A stretch of DNA of 55,877 nucleotides from assembly GCA_025980475.1 (NCBI GenBank), contig JAICXL010000008.1, forward strand, positions 1 to 55,877, read 5' to 3'. Positions 16,607-24,371 of this stretch are shown piece by piece. The translations under genes and the position numbers were made by a program. Each line of letters starts with the position of its first letter. The first letter of the stretch is position 1. The notes under the pieces are model-generated. The model worked only from the letters and a program-made list of their open reading frames with translations, was not told where the DNA came from and did no database searches. Origin of the DNA: Nocardioidaceae bacterium (lineage in GTDB: Bacteria > Actinomycetota > Actinomycetes > Propionibacteriales > Nocardioidaceae).

Positions 16607-18004
16607 CTACCTGGCGGTCGCCGGCTTCGTGGACGCCCAGGACCTCGGCCCGGCGCTGCCGGCGGCGTAGGTGTCCATCGGCACCTCGTCGGCCTTCCAT
16701 GCCTTGACCACCGGCTCGATGATGCGCCAGCACTCCTCGGCGGTGTCGCCACGGACGGACAGCGTCGGGTCCGCCGCGAGCACGCCCGCCAGCACCTGGC
16801 CGTAGGCCTCGAGGTCGCCAGGCCCCAGGTCCGTCTCCAGCTCGACCCAGTCCAGGTCGAAGGGGTCCCCGGGTCCGTTGACGTCCATGCCCAGCACCAG
16901 TCGGGTGGGGTTGAGGCCGATCAGCAGCCGGGCCGGGCGGTCGGTGCCCCGGAAGCCGACCGGCAGGTGGGACGGCGGCCGGAAGTTGATCACGACCTCC
17001 TTGCGCGGCGTGCCCAGCGACTTGCCGGAGCGCAGCGTCACCGGCACCCCGGACCAGCGCCAGTTGCGCACCTCCAGAGTCACCTCGGCGAGCGTCTCGG
17101 TGCGCCGCTTCGGGTCGACGCCGGGCTCCTTCGTGTAGGCGGGCACCTTGCGCGTGCCGATCGTCCCGGCCGTGTAGCGCGCGCGCCGCGAGGAGTGCTC
17201 GGCGTCCTCGAAGAGATGCGTGGCCCGCAGCACCGAGCTCTTGCCGTTGCGCAGGTCGCCCTCGTCCAGGGTGGCCGGCGGTTCCATCATCACGATCCCC
17301 ATCACCTGCAGCAGGTGGCTCTGGATCATGTCGACCAGGGCGCCGGCACGGTCGTAGTAGCCGGCCCGGTTCTCGAGGGTCAGGTCCTCGTCGAAGACGA
17401 TCTCGATGCTCTCGACGTGCTGGTTGTTCCACACCGGCTCGAGGAAGTTGTTGGCGAAGCGGGTGCCGAGGATGTTCAGCACGTCGGAGTGGCCGAGGAA
17501 GTGGTCGACCCGGTGGATCTGGTTCTCCGGCACGAGCGACTGGAGGACGTTGTTGAGCTGGTGGGCGCTCTCCTCGTCAACCCCGAAGGGCTTCTCCAGC
17601 ACCAACGTGGTGCCCTTCGGGTAGTCGATCTTCCCGAGCGCCGCGCAGACCTTCACGGTCACCGCCGGTGGCAGCGCGAAGTAGATCGCCGGTGTGCCCG
17701 GACACTCCCCCAGCACTTTCGACAGCTGGTCGGGATCGGTCACGTCGGCCTGGAAGTACCTGCTCTTCTTCTCGGTGTCGGCCAGCAGCCTCCCCGTCGC
17801 ACCGGAGGCCTTGAACGACGCCGACACGCGGTCGTGCCACTCCTTGTCGCTGAGCTCCTCCATCCCGGAGCCGACCAGCTGCATCGGCCGGCCCTGCTTG
17901 CTGCCCAGCAGGGTGGCCAGCCCCGGCAGCAGGAGACGCCTGGTCAGGTCGCCGCTGGCCCCGAGGATCAGCAAGGTGTCGATTGCGGTGCGGTCGTCGC
18001 TCAT
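16607..18004 (-). CDS. Glucose-6-phosphate dehydrogenase-like protein
   Basis: A 465-residue member of the G6PD family, which oxidises glucose-6-phosphate to 6-phosphogluconolactone with NAD(P)+. The N-terminal nucleotide motif GASGDLTRRLLLPG and the EKPFG motif are intact. The substrate/catalytic motif, normally RIDHYLGKE, reads RVDHFLGHSD: the catalytic His remains but the conserved Lys is replaced by His. No opcA, tal or gnd gene is nearby, so this looks like the extra Zwf paralogue of some actinobacteria rather than the pentose-phosphate operon enzyme. The ATG at 18004 has TAACGT 7 bases upstream (leaderless). Confidence 0.85.
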   Translation of the reverse strand: MSDDRTAIDTLLILGASGDLTRRLLLPGLATLLGSKQGRPMQLVGSGMEELSDKEWHDRVSASFKASGATGRLLADTEKKSRYFQADVTDPDQLSKVLGECPGTPAIYFALPPAVTVKVCAALGKIDYPKGTTLVLEKPFGVDEESAHQLNNVLQSLVPENQIHRVDHFLGHSDVLNILGTRFANNFLEPVWNNQHVESIEIVFDEDLTLENRAGYYDRAGALVDMIQSHLLQVMGIVMMEPPATLDEGDLRNGKSSVLRATHLFEDAEHSSRRARYTAGTIGTRKVPAYTKEPGVDPKRRTETLAEVTLEVRNWRWSGVPVTLRSGKSLGTPRKEVVINFRPPSHLPVGFRGTDRPARLLIGLNPTRLVLGMDVNGPGDPFDLDWVELETDLGPGDLEAYGQVLAGVLAADPTLSVRGDTAEECWRIIEPVVKAWKADEVPMDTYAAGSAGPRSWASTKPATAR

Positions 18005-18011
18005 GGCAGCC

Positions 18012-18017
18012 ACGTTA
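18012..18017 (-). promoter_or_regulatory. -10 element (TAACGT) of the G6PD-like gene
   Basis: TAACGT on the minus strand is 7 bases before the ATG at 18004, the spacing of a leaderless promoter. Confidence 0.45.
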
Positions 18018-18069
18018 GCGAACACCGCGCCGGGCGGGGCCTACGGTGCGGGAGGGCACACTGGGAGGG

Positions 18070-18216
18070 GTGAGGACTCTCCGCTTCGGCCGCCGGGGAT
18101 TCGGCTTGGGCCACCTCCTCGGGTTGCTCTTCCTCGTGCGGCACCCGGCCTTCATCGTCGTGCTGGCGGTGATCGTGGCGGCGGTGTGGCTCTACAACCG
18201 TCGTCGCCGGCGCTGA
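18070..18216 (+). CDS. Small single-span membrane protein (48 aa, hypothetical)
   Basis: A short open frame between the divergent G6PD-like gene and the convergent sulfurtransferase gene. It starts at GTG 18070 and encodes VRTLRFGRRGFGLGHLLGLL followed by a hydrophobic stretch (PAFIVVLAVIVAAVWLY) and a basic end, NRRRRR. The pattern of one membrane helix followed by an arginine-rich cytoplasmic tail is hard to get by chance, and the frame fills the gap neatly. GGGAGGGG lies directly ahead of the start, too close for an ideal ribosome-binding site. No known family is recognised. Confidence 0.5.
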   Translation: MRTLRFGRRGFGLGHLLGLLFLVRHPAFIVVLAVIVAAVWLYNRRRRR

Positions 18217-18235
18217 GGCCGGCGGCGCCGGACGC

Positions 18236-19042
18236 TCACTCCCCCGTCGCCACCGGTCGGGACGCGTCGGTGACCCAGCCGCTCCAGGAGCCGGGGAAGA
18301 GCCGCCCCTCGACGCCGGTCACCGCCAGCGCGAGCAGGTCGTGGCAGGCGGTCACCCCCGAGCCACAGTACGACGCCACCTCACGACCCTCCGCGATCCC
18401 GTAGACGGCGCGCAGCTCCTCGGCAGGGAGGAACCGGCCGTCCGGACCCAGGTTGGCCTCGGTGGGCACGTTGACGGCGCCGGGGATGTGCCCGGCCACC
18501 GGGTCCACGGGTTCGGCCTCGCCGCGGAACCGCTCGGGCGCCCGGGCGTCGACGAGCACGCCCGGGAAGGACGGGACGTCCTCTGCCGACAGGACCGGCA
18601 GCCGCCCGGGACGAGCCTGGAAGTCACCGGGAACGACGGCCGGCTGACCGGTCTCGGTTGCTCCGCCCGCACGGACCCAGGCCGGCCAGCCGCCGTCGAG
18701 CACCCGGACGTCGTCGTGGCCGTGGTGGCGCAGCAGCCACCAGCAGCGGGCGGCGGCCCGGCCGCCCCAGTCGTCGTACACCACGACCGGCCGGGCGGAC
18801 GAGACGCCAGCGGCACGCATGGCAGCGGCGAAGCGCGAAGGGTCGGGCAGCGGGTGCCGGCCGCCGTCGCCGGGTGGGCCGGCCAGATCGCGGTCGAGGT
18901 CGACGTAGGCCGCTCCGGGCATGTGGCCGGAAGCGAACTCGGCGGGCCCGGCCGGTCCGCCGAGGCGGTAGCGGACGTCGAGGACGGTGATCGGGCCGAG
19001 CACGTCGCGCAGCTCGGTGGCAGTGACCAGCGGGTTCGTCAT
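18236..19042 (-). CDS. Sulfurtransferase with tandem rhodanese domains
   Basis: Transfers sulfur from thiosulfate or 3-mercaptopyruvate to a thiophilic acceptor. 268 residues in two rhodanese domains: an inactive N-terminal one (TVLDVRYRLGG, GHMPGAAYVDLDRDL) and a catalytic one with the active-site cysteine in YCGSGVTACH (about residue 225). The CGSGVTA loop is closer to the mercaptopyruvate type (CG[ST]GVT) than to the thiosulfate type (CRxGxx). ATG 19042 has GGGGAGG 8 bases upstream. Divergent from tdk across 16 bases. Confidence 0.9.
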   Translation of the reverse strand: MTNPLVTATELRDVLGPITVLDVRYRLGGPAGPAEFASGHMPGAAYVDLDRDLAGPPGDGGRHPLPDPSRFAAAMRAAGVSSARPVVVYDDWGGRAAARCWWLLRHHGHDDVRVLDGGWPAWVRAGGATETGQPAVVPGDFQARPGRLPVLSAEDVPSFPGVLVDARAPERFRGEAEPVDPVAGHIPGAVNVPTEANLGPDGRFLPAEELRAVYGIAEGREVASYCGSGVTACHDLLALAVTGVEGRLFPGSWSGWVTDASRPVATGE

Positions 19043-19058
19043 GGCATGATCCTCCCCG

Positions 19059-19706
19059 ATGGCTGAGCTCCAATTCTTCACCGGCACCATGGACTCCGGG
19101 AAGAGCACCCTTGCGCTGCAGACCAATCACAACCACGCGGTGCGGGGGCGGATCGGCCGGATCTTCACCGCGCACGACCGCGCCGGTGCAGCGATCCTGT
19201 CCTCGCGGCTGGGGCTGACCCACGAGGCGATCGAGGTGGACGGCGGCTTCGACTTCTGGCGGTTCGTGGTCGACTCGCTGACCCACGGCGCCCGGATCGA
19301 CTACCTGATCTGCGACGAGGCACAGTTCTACTCCCCGCGCCAGGTCGACCAGCTCGCCAAGGTCGTCGACGAGCTGCAGATCGACGTCTTCGCGTTCGGG
19401 ATCCTCACCGACTTCCGGACCGCGCTCTTCGCCGGCTCCCAGAGGCTCGTGGAGCTGGCCGACCGGATGAACGTGCTCCAGGTGGAGGCGTTGTGCTGGT
19501 GCGGCAGGCGGGCGACCCACAACGCCCGCACGGAGGACGGCGAGATGGTCACCGAGGGCGACGTCGTGGTGGTGGGTGACACCGACGAGCACGAGGCGCC
19601 AGTGGTGTCCTACGAGGTGCTCTGCCGGCAGCACCACCGGCACCGGATGACGGCTGCCCGGGCGCGCGCGGTGTCGATGGTCTCGGAGCCGCTGCCGTTC
19701 AGCTGA
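19059..19706 (+). CDS. tdk: Thymidine kinase (TK1 type)
   Basis: Phosphorylates thymidine to dTMP in the salvage pathway. 215 residues. Walker A motif GTMDSGKST at residues 9-17, catalytic CDEAQFYSP near residue 87, FGILTDFR and the lasso-domain cysteines CWC and CRQHH that bind structural zinc. Its 3' end overlaps the convergent membrane-protein gene by 8 bases. Confidence 0.95.
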   Translation: MAELQFFTGTMDSGKSTLALQTNHNHAVRGRIGRIFTAHDRAGAAILSSRLGLTHEAIEVDGGFDFWRFVVDSLTHGARIDYLICDEAQFYSPRQVDQLAKVVDELQIDVFAFGILTDFRTALFAGSQRLVELADRMNVLQVEALCWCGRRATHNARTEDGEMVTEGDVVVVGDTDEHEAPVVSYEVLCRQHHRHRMTAARARAVSMVSEPLPFS

Positions 19707-21840
19707 CCCGGTGGACCGGGAGGCGGGTCACGTTCTGGTCGTGCCCGAGCTGCATCCGGGCGATCCGCTCGGCCGCCGACGGCCGGTGCGTGCACGCGGC
19801 CAGCAGGATCAGCAGCGGCACCACCACCAGCAGTCCGGTCGGCGGGATGGACGTGCCGGAGTCGTTCGCCAGGAAGCCGAGCAGCCAGCACACCGCGACG
19901 GCTGCCAGCCCGTGTCCGAGGAGGGTGACCCGGTCCAGCAGCGGCTGCAGGGGGCGGCCGAGCACCCGTGGCACCAGCAGGACCAGCATCGTGGCGAGCA
20001 GCAGCAGGGCGACGCTCATGTTCAACCAGTTGGCGGTCAGCATCGTCCAGTTCTCCGAGAAGATGCGGCCCAGACCGCCCAGCTTGCCGGTGTGCCGGAG
20101 GCTGGCGACGAAGTCCCCGAGGTGGGTGCGGTAGCGCGGTGGGCGCAGGTAGTCGAGCACCGCGAAGCCGCCGACCACCACGACGCTCGCGCCGGCGATC
20201 ACCGCGATCCGCTTCCAGGTCAGCGACAGCCCAGCCGCGTTGAGCGCCAGGTAGGCGACTGCCGGGATCATCGCGAGGGGGCCGCCCCCGTCAGCTCCCC
20301 ACAACGGGGAGCCGTCGATGACCACCGCGGCCATGCCGATCAGCCCTACGGTCACGGCGGCGGTCCGGGGGTGCCCGGCGTCGATCAGCCGGCCCGCGAG
20401 CAGGGCCGCCAGCAGCAGCGCGGTCGTCGCGAAGACCGCGTAGCCGACGTTGCCCTGCCCGTAGTAGCGCCCGCCGTAGACCGGCTGCAGGCCCATCATC
20501 GAGATGAACTGCAGGCGTGAGCCGTGCACGACGTCCTCGGCGACGACGACGAGGGTGACCGCGATCAGGAAGGTGGCCGGGCCGCCCACCCAGCGCCGCC
20601 AAGGGCCGAACAGGGCTATCGCGCCAAGCGCTGCAGCGGTGCCCAGCACCGTCAGGGCGAGGGCCAGCCGCGGATGGGCGGAGCCCCACCACGGCACCAG
20701 GCCGGCCAGGAAGGTCGCCACCGGTGTCGCCGCAGACATCGCCCCCACCGCTGCGAACCACTGGCGCAGCCGGGGAGTGACGACACCCCGGCGCCACCAC
20801 CAGAGCAGGCCGGCCAGCACGGCCAGCCCGGCACCGCCGAGGAAGAGCCCGAAGAAGAGCGGCACGAACGAGTACTCGACCTGGAGCGCGCGGGCGAGAC
20901 CACTGACCTCCCTGATGGGGGCGGTGGGGCTGCTCTCCGGCCGCACGACCGGCGGACGGCCGGCGGACAGGGTGGGGGCAGCGCTACCAAGGCGGTCGAC
21001 GACCAGGGCGGAGAGGTCCGCGGTCTGCACGAAGCCCGGCTGCCGCGTGGACAGCGAGGTCAGCACACCGTGGGGCACTCCGGGACCGGCCACCACCAGC
21101 GCGTGCAGCGTCGTGGGACCCGACTCGTCGGCCATCCCCGAGACCACGATCGTCGCGTCGGACGGAAGTCTGCGCAGGAGGCGCCCGAGATAGGCGTCGT
21201 CCGGGCCGGTGAGCCCGATGAACGTGACCGGGCAGGTCCCGAGGTCCACGTGGTCGACGCTGGGGGTGTAGTGCGCGACGACGCCTTGCTCGTCGGCAGC
21301 GCCGAGCGCGGCCGAGCCACCGGCCGCGGCGATGCACTGCCCGGCGGCGGCCAGGGAGGTCGCGACCCTGCCGATGGAGACCGGCGCCCCCCGGGTGCGG
21401 GCCGTCTGGTGCCACGTGTCCCATTTGGGGAAGGCTGCGGTGCCGTCCGCGTGCCGGTGCGGCACCAGTGGCTTCGAGCAGTGCGGTGGCTCCTTCGGAG
21501 GCTGGCTCGGCTCCGACCCGGTGTTGTCCTCGGCCCGGCCGAAGGACGTCGGGGTGCCGGCCGAGAGCGTCAACCAGGAGACGTTGGCGCAGCTGCGTGA
21601 GGACAGCACCTTGGTGGTCTGGGCGGCCACAGCACCGTGCAGGGCAAGGGTCCACAGCGTCGGGGTCCGCGTCGGCGACACGTCGGCCCAGCTCAGAGCG
21701 GGCATCGAGACCACGACCAGGGGGCCCCGCTGGTGCACCGGACGGACGGGAGGGTGGGAGCTCGCCGCCGACACGGCGAAGCCCGCCCCGACGAACGCCA
21801 CCGTCGCGGCCAGGACCAGCGCGAACCATCTCCGGAGCAT
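19699..21840 (-). CDS. Polytopic membrane protein with degenerate alkaline-phosphatase-like extracellular domain
   Basis: A 713-residue protein of unknown function. After an N-terminal signal or anchor (LVLAATVAFVGAGFAVS) comes an extracytoplasmic domain (about residues 40-310) that resembles the alkaline phosphatase superfamily (VVVSMPALSWADVSPTRTP, then SRSCANVSWLTLSAG where the nucleophile normally lies). The usual ADHG metal motif is replaced by SGMADESG, so catalysis is doubtful. Residues 320-690 hold about ten membrane segments with a conserved-looking QPVYGGRYYGQGN loop. It follows the intact phosphodiesterase-like gene by 7 bases. Similar proteins occur in actinobacteria without known function; an envelope role is inferred. 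Confidence 0.7.
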   Translation of the reverse strand: MLRRWFALVLAATVAFVGAGFAVSAASSHPPVRPVHQRGPLVVVSMPALSWADVSPTRTPTLWTLALHGAVAAQTTKVLSSRSCANVSWLTLSAGTPTSFGRAEDNTGSEPSQPPKEPPHCSKPLVPHRHADGTAAFPKWDTWHQTARTRGAPVSIGRVATSLAAAGQCIAAAGGSAALGAADEQGVVAHYTPSVDHVDLGTCPVTFIGLTGPDDAYLGRLLRRLPSDATIVVSGMADESGPTTLHALVVAGPGVPHGVLTSLSTRQPGFVQTADLSALVVDRLGSAAPTLSAGRPPVVRPESSPTAPIREVSGLARALQVEYSFVPLFFGLFLGGAGLAVLAGLLWWWRRGVVTPRLRQWFAAVGAMSAATPVATFLAGLVPWWGSAHPRLALALTVLGTAAALGAIALFGPWRRWVGGPATFLIAVTLVVVAEDVVHGSRLQFISMMGLQPVYGGRYYGQGNVGYAVFATTALLLAALLAGRLIDAGHPRTAAVTVGLIGMAAVVIDGSPLWGADGGGPLAMIPAVAYLALNAAGLSLTWKRIAVIAGASVVVVGGFAVLDYLRPPRYRTHLGDFVASLRHTGKLGGLGRIFSENWTMLTANWLNMSVALLLLATMLVLLVPRVLGRPLQPLLDRVTLLGHGLAAVAVCWLLGFLANDSGTSIPPTGLLVVVPLLILLAACTHRPSAAERIARMQLGHDQNVTRLPVHRVS

Positions 21841-21847
21841 GCAGCCC

Positions 21848-22963
21848 TCAGCTCACCAGCACGGGGATCAGCATCTCGCGCGGAGTCAACGACCCGTGCA
21901 GGCCGACCAGGCGGGCTTCGTAGGGGAAGTCCGCGGCGCTCATCACCGCGAAGTCGCCACGCGCGGCGACGACCACGTCACCGAGCCGGGGCCGGACCGC
22001 GGGCGCCACCGCTCCGAACCATCCCCGCGAGATCGCCTCGTCGCGGGTGAGGACGAGCGCTCGGTCGCCGACCACCCCGCGCCAGGTGGCGACCACGTCG
22101 TCGACCGCCCCGCCGGCGCAGTAGAGGTGGCGGAACCTCGCCTCGCCGCCGAAGATCGCCAGGCCGTCACGCAGCTCGGGTTGGTCGTCGACGTCGATCC
22201 GGGACTCCGGAGGGCTGTCGACCATGCCGTGGTCGGCGACCACGACCAGCCGCACGGCCGGGTCGAGGCAGTCCCGGAGCTGCTCACCCGCCGCGTCGGT
22301 CGCGGCGAGCTGGGCACGCCACTGCGGGGAGTCGACTCCGTAGCGGTGCCCGGTCCAGTCGAGGTCGCCGTCGTAGACGTAGGTCACCGAGGGCCGGTGC
22401 GCGGTGGCCGAGGCGACCGCGACGAGCCGCTCCCCGACCCGGTCGGCGCCGACGTAGTCCGCGCCCCGTTGGCCGGCCTGGGTCAGGCCGGAGCGGGCGA
22501 ACTCCCGCTTGCTCACCACGGTGGTGTGCACACCGACCGCACCGAGGCGGGTGAAGGCGGTCGCGTTGGGCTGCCACTCCAGCGGGTCGACGGACTTGTC
22601 CCAGAGCAGTGCGTTGAGCAGGTGGTCGGTGCCCGGGACCCGGGAGGTGAACCCGACCACGCCGTGCTCGCCCGGCGTCAGCGCCGTGCCCAGCGAGGTG
22701 AGGCTGGTCGCCGTGGTCGACGGCACGCCGGCGGTCGCGGGGGGCCGGGCCCCCAGGAGCGAGCACAACCAGGGCGCCTCGTCGGGATGCTCGGCGACCA
22801 GCTCGTGCCCGAGCCCGTCGACGAGGAGGACGACGTAGGCCGGCGCCTCCGGCAGCTCCCAGCCGCTGGGCCCGAAGGCCGCGTCCACGCCCAGCGCGGC
22901 TGCCACCGCTGGGAGCAGGTCACCCAGGGACCGGTCGTGGTAGGCCGGCTCGACGAAGCTCAT
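21848..22963 (-). CDS. Alkaline phosphatase superfamily nucleotide pyrophosphatase/phosphodiesterase
   Basis: A 371-residue phosphodiesterase-type enzyme. The metal-binding sites are intact: VVLLVDGLGHELV (first Asp), GVPSTTATSLTSLGTAL (Thr nucleophile region), DLDWTGHRYGVDS and VVVADHGMVD. No signal peptide is visible, so it may be cytoplasmic, which is unlike many family members. ATG 22963 overlaps the upstream DUF5998 stop (ATGA); a longer frame to 23335 is a shadow. It belongs to the PAP2-DUF5998-phosphodiesterase-membrane protein operon. The substrate (nucleotide, phosphonoacetate or lipid head group) cannot be told. Confidence 0.85.
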   Translation of the reverse strand: MSFVEPAYHDRSLGDLLPAVAAALGVDAAFGPSGWELPEAPAYVVLLVDGLGHELVAEHPDEAPWLCSLLGARPPATAGVPSTTATSLTSLGTALTPGEHGVVGFTSRVPGTDHLLNALLWDKSVDPLEWQPNATAFTRLGAVGVHTTVVSKREFARSGLTQAGQRGADYVGADRVGERLVAVASATAHRPSVTYVYDGDLDWTGHRYGVDSPQWRAQLAATDAAGEQLRDCLDPAVRLVVVADHGMVDSPPESRIDVDDQPELRDGLAIFGGEARFRHLYCAGGAVDDVVATWRGVVGDRALVLTRDEAISRGWFGAVAPAVRPRLGDVVVAARGDFAVMSAADFPYEARLVGLHGSLTPREMLIPVLVS

Positions 22964-23550
22964 CCGCGGGTGCGGGCGGACAGGCTCTCCGCGAACACGA
23001 GCAGAGCGTCCACCGCCTCCTGTCCGTCGGCCGCGGAGCTCACCCTGAGGGAGAAGTCGTCGGAGGCCAGCACGCCGGTGTAGCCGTGATCCGCCTCGCA
23101 GTCGGGGTCGGAGCAGCCGGCGGGTTCCAGGTCGATCCGGTTCACCCCTCCCCAGCCGACGGTCAGCACCACCTCGCTGGGCACCGGCAGGCCGCTGCCG
23201 TGGAATGCCTCCGGGTTGGCCACCATCCGGTTGACCACCACCGAGCTGACCGAGCTCAGCGCCGTGGCCTCGGTCGACGTGGACGTGTAGGGCTGGGGCA
23301 GCAGGTCGTCCGGGGCGTGCTCGTCGGTGTGGCACAGGATCAGCCGGGTCGGGGTCAGCACCGCGACCGTGATGTGTCGCCGGACCTCGTCGCCGTCGAT
23401 GGTCGGCTCGTGGTGCACCAGGAAGGAGACCACGTCCTCACCCGCCACCGCGGCGTCAACACCGCCCTTCACGACGTGCGGGTAGTAGCCGGTCTGCTCG
23501 ATGGCGTCCGCAAGCTCCCCGGCACGGTCATCGGAGGTGTACGCGCGCAT
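22960..23550 (-). CDS. DUF5998 family protein
   Basis: A 196-residue soluble protein matching the actinobacterial DUF5998 family of unknown function. It begins MRAYTSDDRAGELADAIEQT and contains RHITVAVLTPTRLILCHTDE, a PH-like strand pattern, and ends with a CSDPDCEADHGY segment that could bind a metal. The ATG at 23550 is 5 bases after the PAP2 stop and the stop overlaps the phosphodiesterase start, so it is a firm operon member. In other actinobacteria this family commonly sits beside the same phosphodiesterase, from memory. Confidence 0.8.
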   Translation of the reverse strand: MRAYTSDDRAGELADAIEQTGYYPHVVKGGVDAAVAGEDVVSFLVHHEPTIDGDEVRRHITVAVLTPTRLILCHTDEHAPDDLLPQPYTSTSTEATALSSVSSVVVNRMVANPEAFHGSGLPVPSEVVLTVGWGGVNRIDLEPAGCSDPDCEADHGYTGVLASDDFSLRVSSAADGQEAVDALLVFAESLSARTRG

Positions 23551-23555
23551 GGGGC

Positions 23556-24311
23556 TCAGTGTCCCATGCCGGCCAGCCGCCGGCTCAGCCAACGGTCTCC
23601 CAGGACGATCACCCTCAGCGCGATCGCGCCCGCGATCCAGCCGGCGACGAGGTCGGTCGTCCAGTGCCAGCCGAGGAAGAAGGACACGAACGCCGCGTTG
23701 AGCGCGACCACCACCACGAGGCCGGTCAGCACCCGCGCGGTGCGACGCGAAACCCCGGAGTAGGTCGCCAACAGGTAGACGATCGCTCCGTAGATGAGCA
23801 CGCTCTCCGCGGTGTGGCCGGAGGGGAAGCTGATCCCCTCCCAGCCCTGTCGCCAGAGGCCGCCGTGGAAGAACACCCCGCCGCCGCGGACCGGCGCCGG
23901 TCGGGCGAACGCGATCTTCATCAGGCCCACGATCGCGTAGAACGCACCCTCCGCCGCAGCCGCGACCAGCAGCGGTCGCCAGGTCCCGTGCCGCCGGGCC
24001 ACCAGCAGCGCCACCAGGACCAGGATCGGCGCGTCCACGGACTGGCCGGCGATGGGGTCCAGGTAGGCCTGGAAGAAGTGGCCCCACCCGGGCAGCACCT
24101 GGTGCACCCACCGTGCCTGCAGCGCCAGGTCGACGTGGTGCAGGGGCTCCATCGCGAGCGCGGTGATCACGGCGAACGCCACCACCAGCCCGGGGAGGGA
24201 GAGCAGGGCACGACCGAGCCGCCGCGCAGCGGGTTCGTGGCGCGGCGTGCCGGCGGGTGCGGACGCGGGCGCCGTGGGAGCGCTGGGCGGCCGGGTCTCG
24301 AGAAGTGACAT
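23556..24311 (-). CDS. PAP2-family phosphatase, membrane bound
   Basis: A 251-residue integral membrane phosphatase of the PAP2 superfamily that probably dephosphorylates a lipid phosphate at the outer face. After a 40-residue Pro/Ala-rich cytoplasmic start there are about six membrane segments. Motif 1 is KIAFARPAP, motif 2 is SFPSGHTAES and motif 3 is FFLGWHWTTDLVAG. In motif 3 the usual SRxxxxxH Arg is replaced by Phe, though both catalytic His residues and the Asp remain. ATG 24311 is 11 bases after TAGGCT. First gene of the four-gene operon. Undecaprenyl-PP or phosphatidic acid are possible substrates. Confidence 0.85.
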   Translation of the reverse strand: MSLLETRPPSAPTAPASAPAGTPRHEPAARRLGRALLSLPGLVVAFAVITALAMEPLHHVDLALQARWVHQVLPGWGHFFQAYLDPIAGQSVDAPILVLVALLVARRHGTWRPLLVAAAAEGAFYAIVGLMKIAFARPAPVRGGGVFFHGGLWRQGWEGISFPSGHTAESVLIYGAIVYLLATYSGVSRRTARVLTGLVVVVALNAAFVSFFLGWHWTTDLVAGWIAGAIALRVIVLGDRWLSRRLAGMGH

Positions 24312-24322
24312 GCCTGTCCAAA

Positions 24323-24328
24323 AGCCTA
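24323..24328 (-). promoter_or_regulatory. -10-like element (TAGGCT) ahead of the PAP2 operon
   Basis: TAGGCT on the minus strand, 11 bases before the ATG at 24311, inside the 60-base gap after the GNAT/synthetase gene. Suggests the PAP2 operon has its own promoter with a very short leader. Confidence 0.35.
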
Positions 24329-24371
24329 TCCGGCGCCAGGGTGCCCGGACGGTGACGCTGCCTACCCCGCC

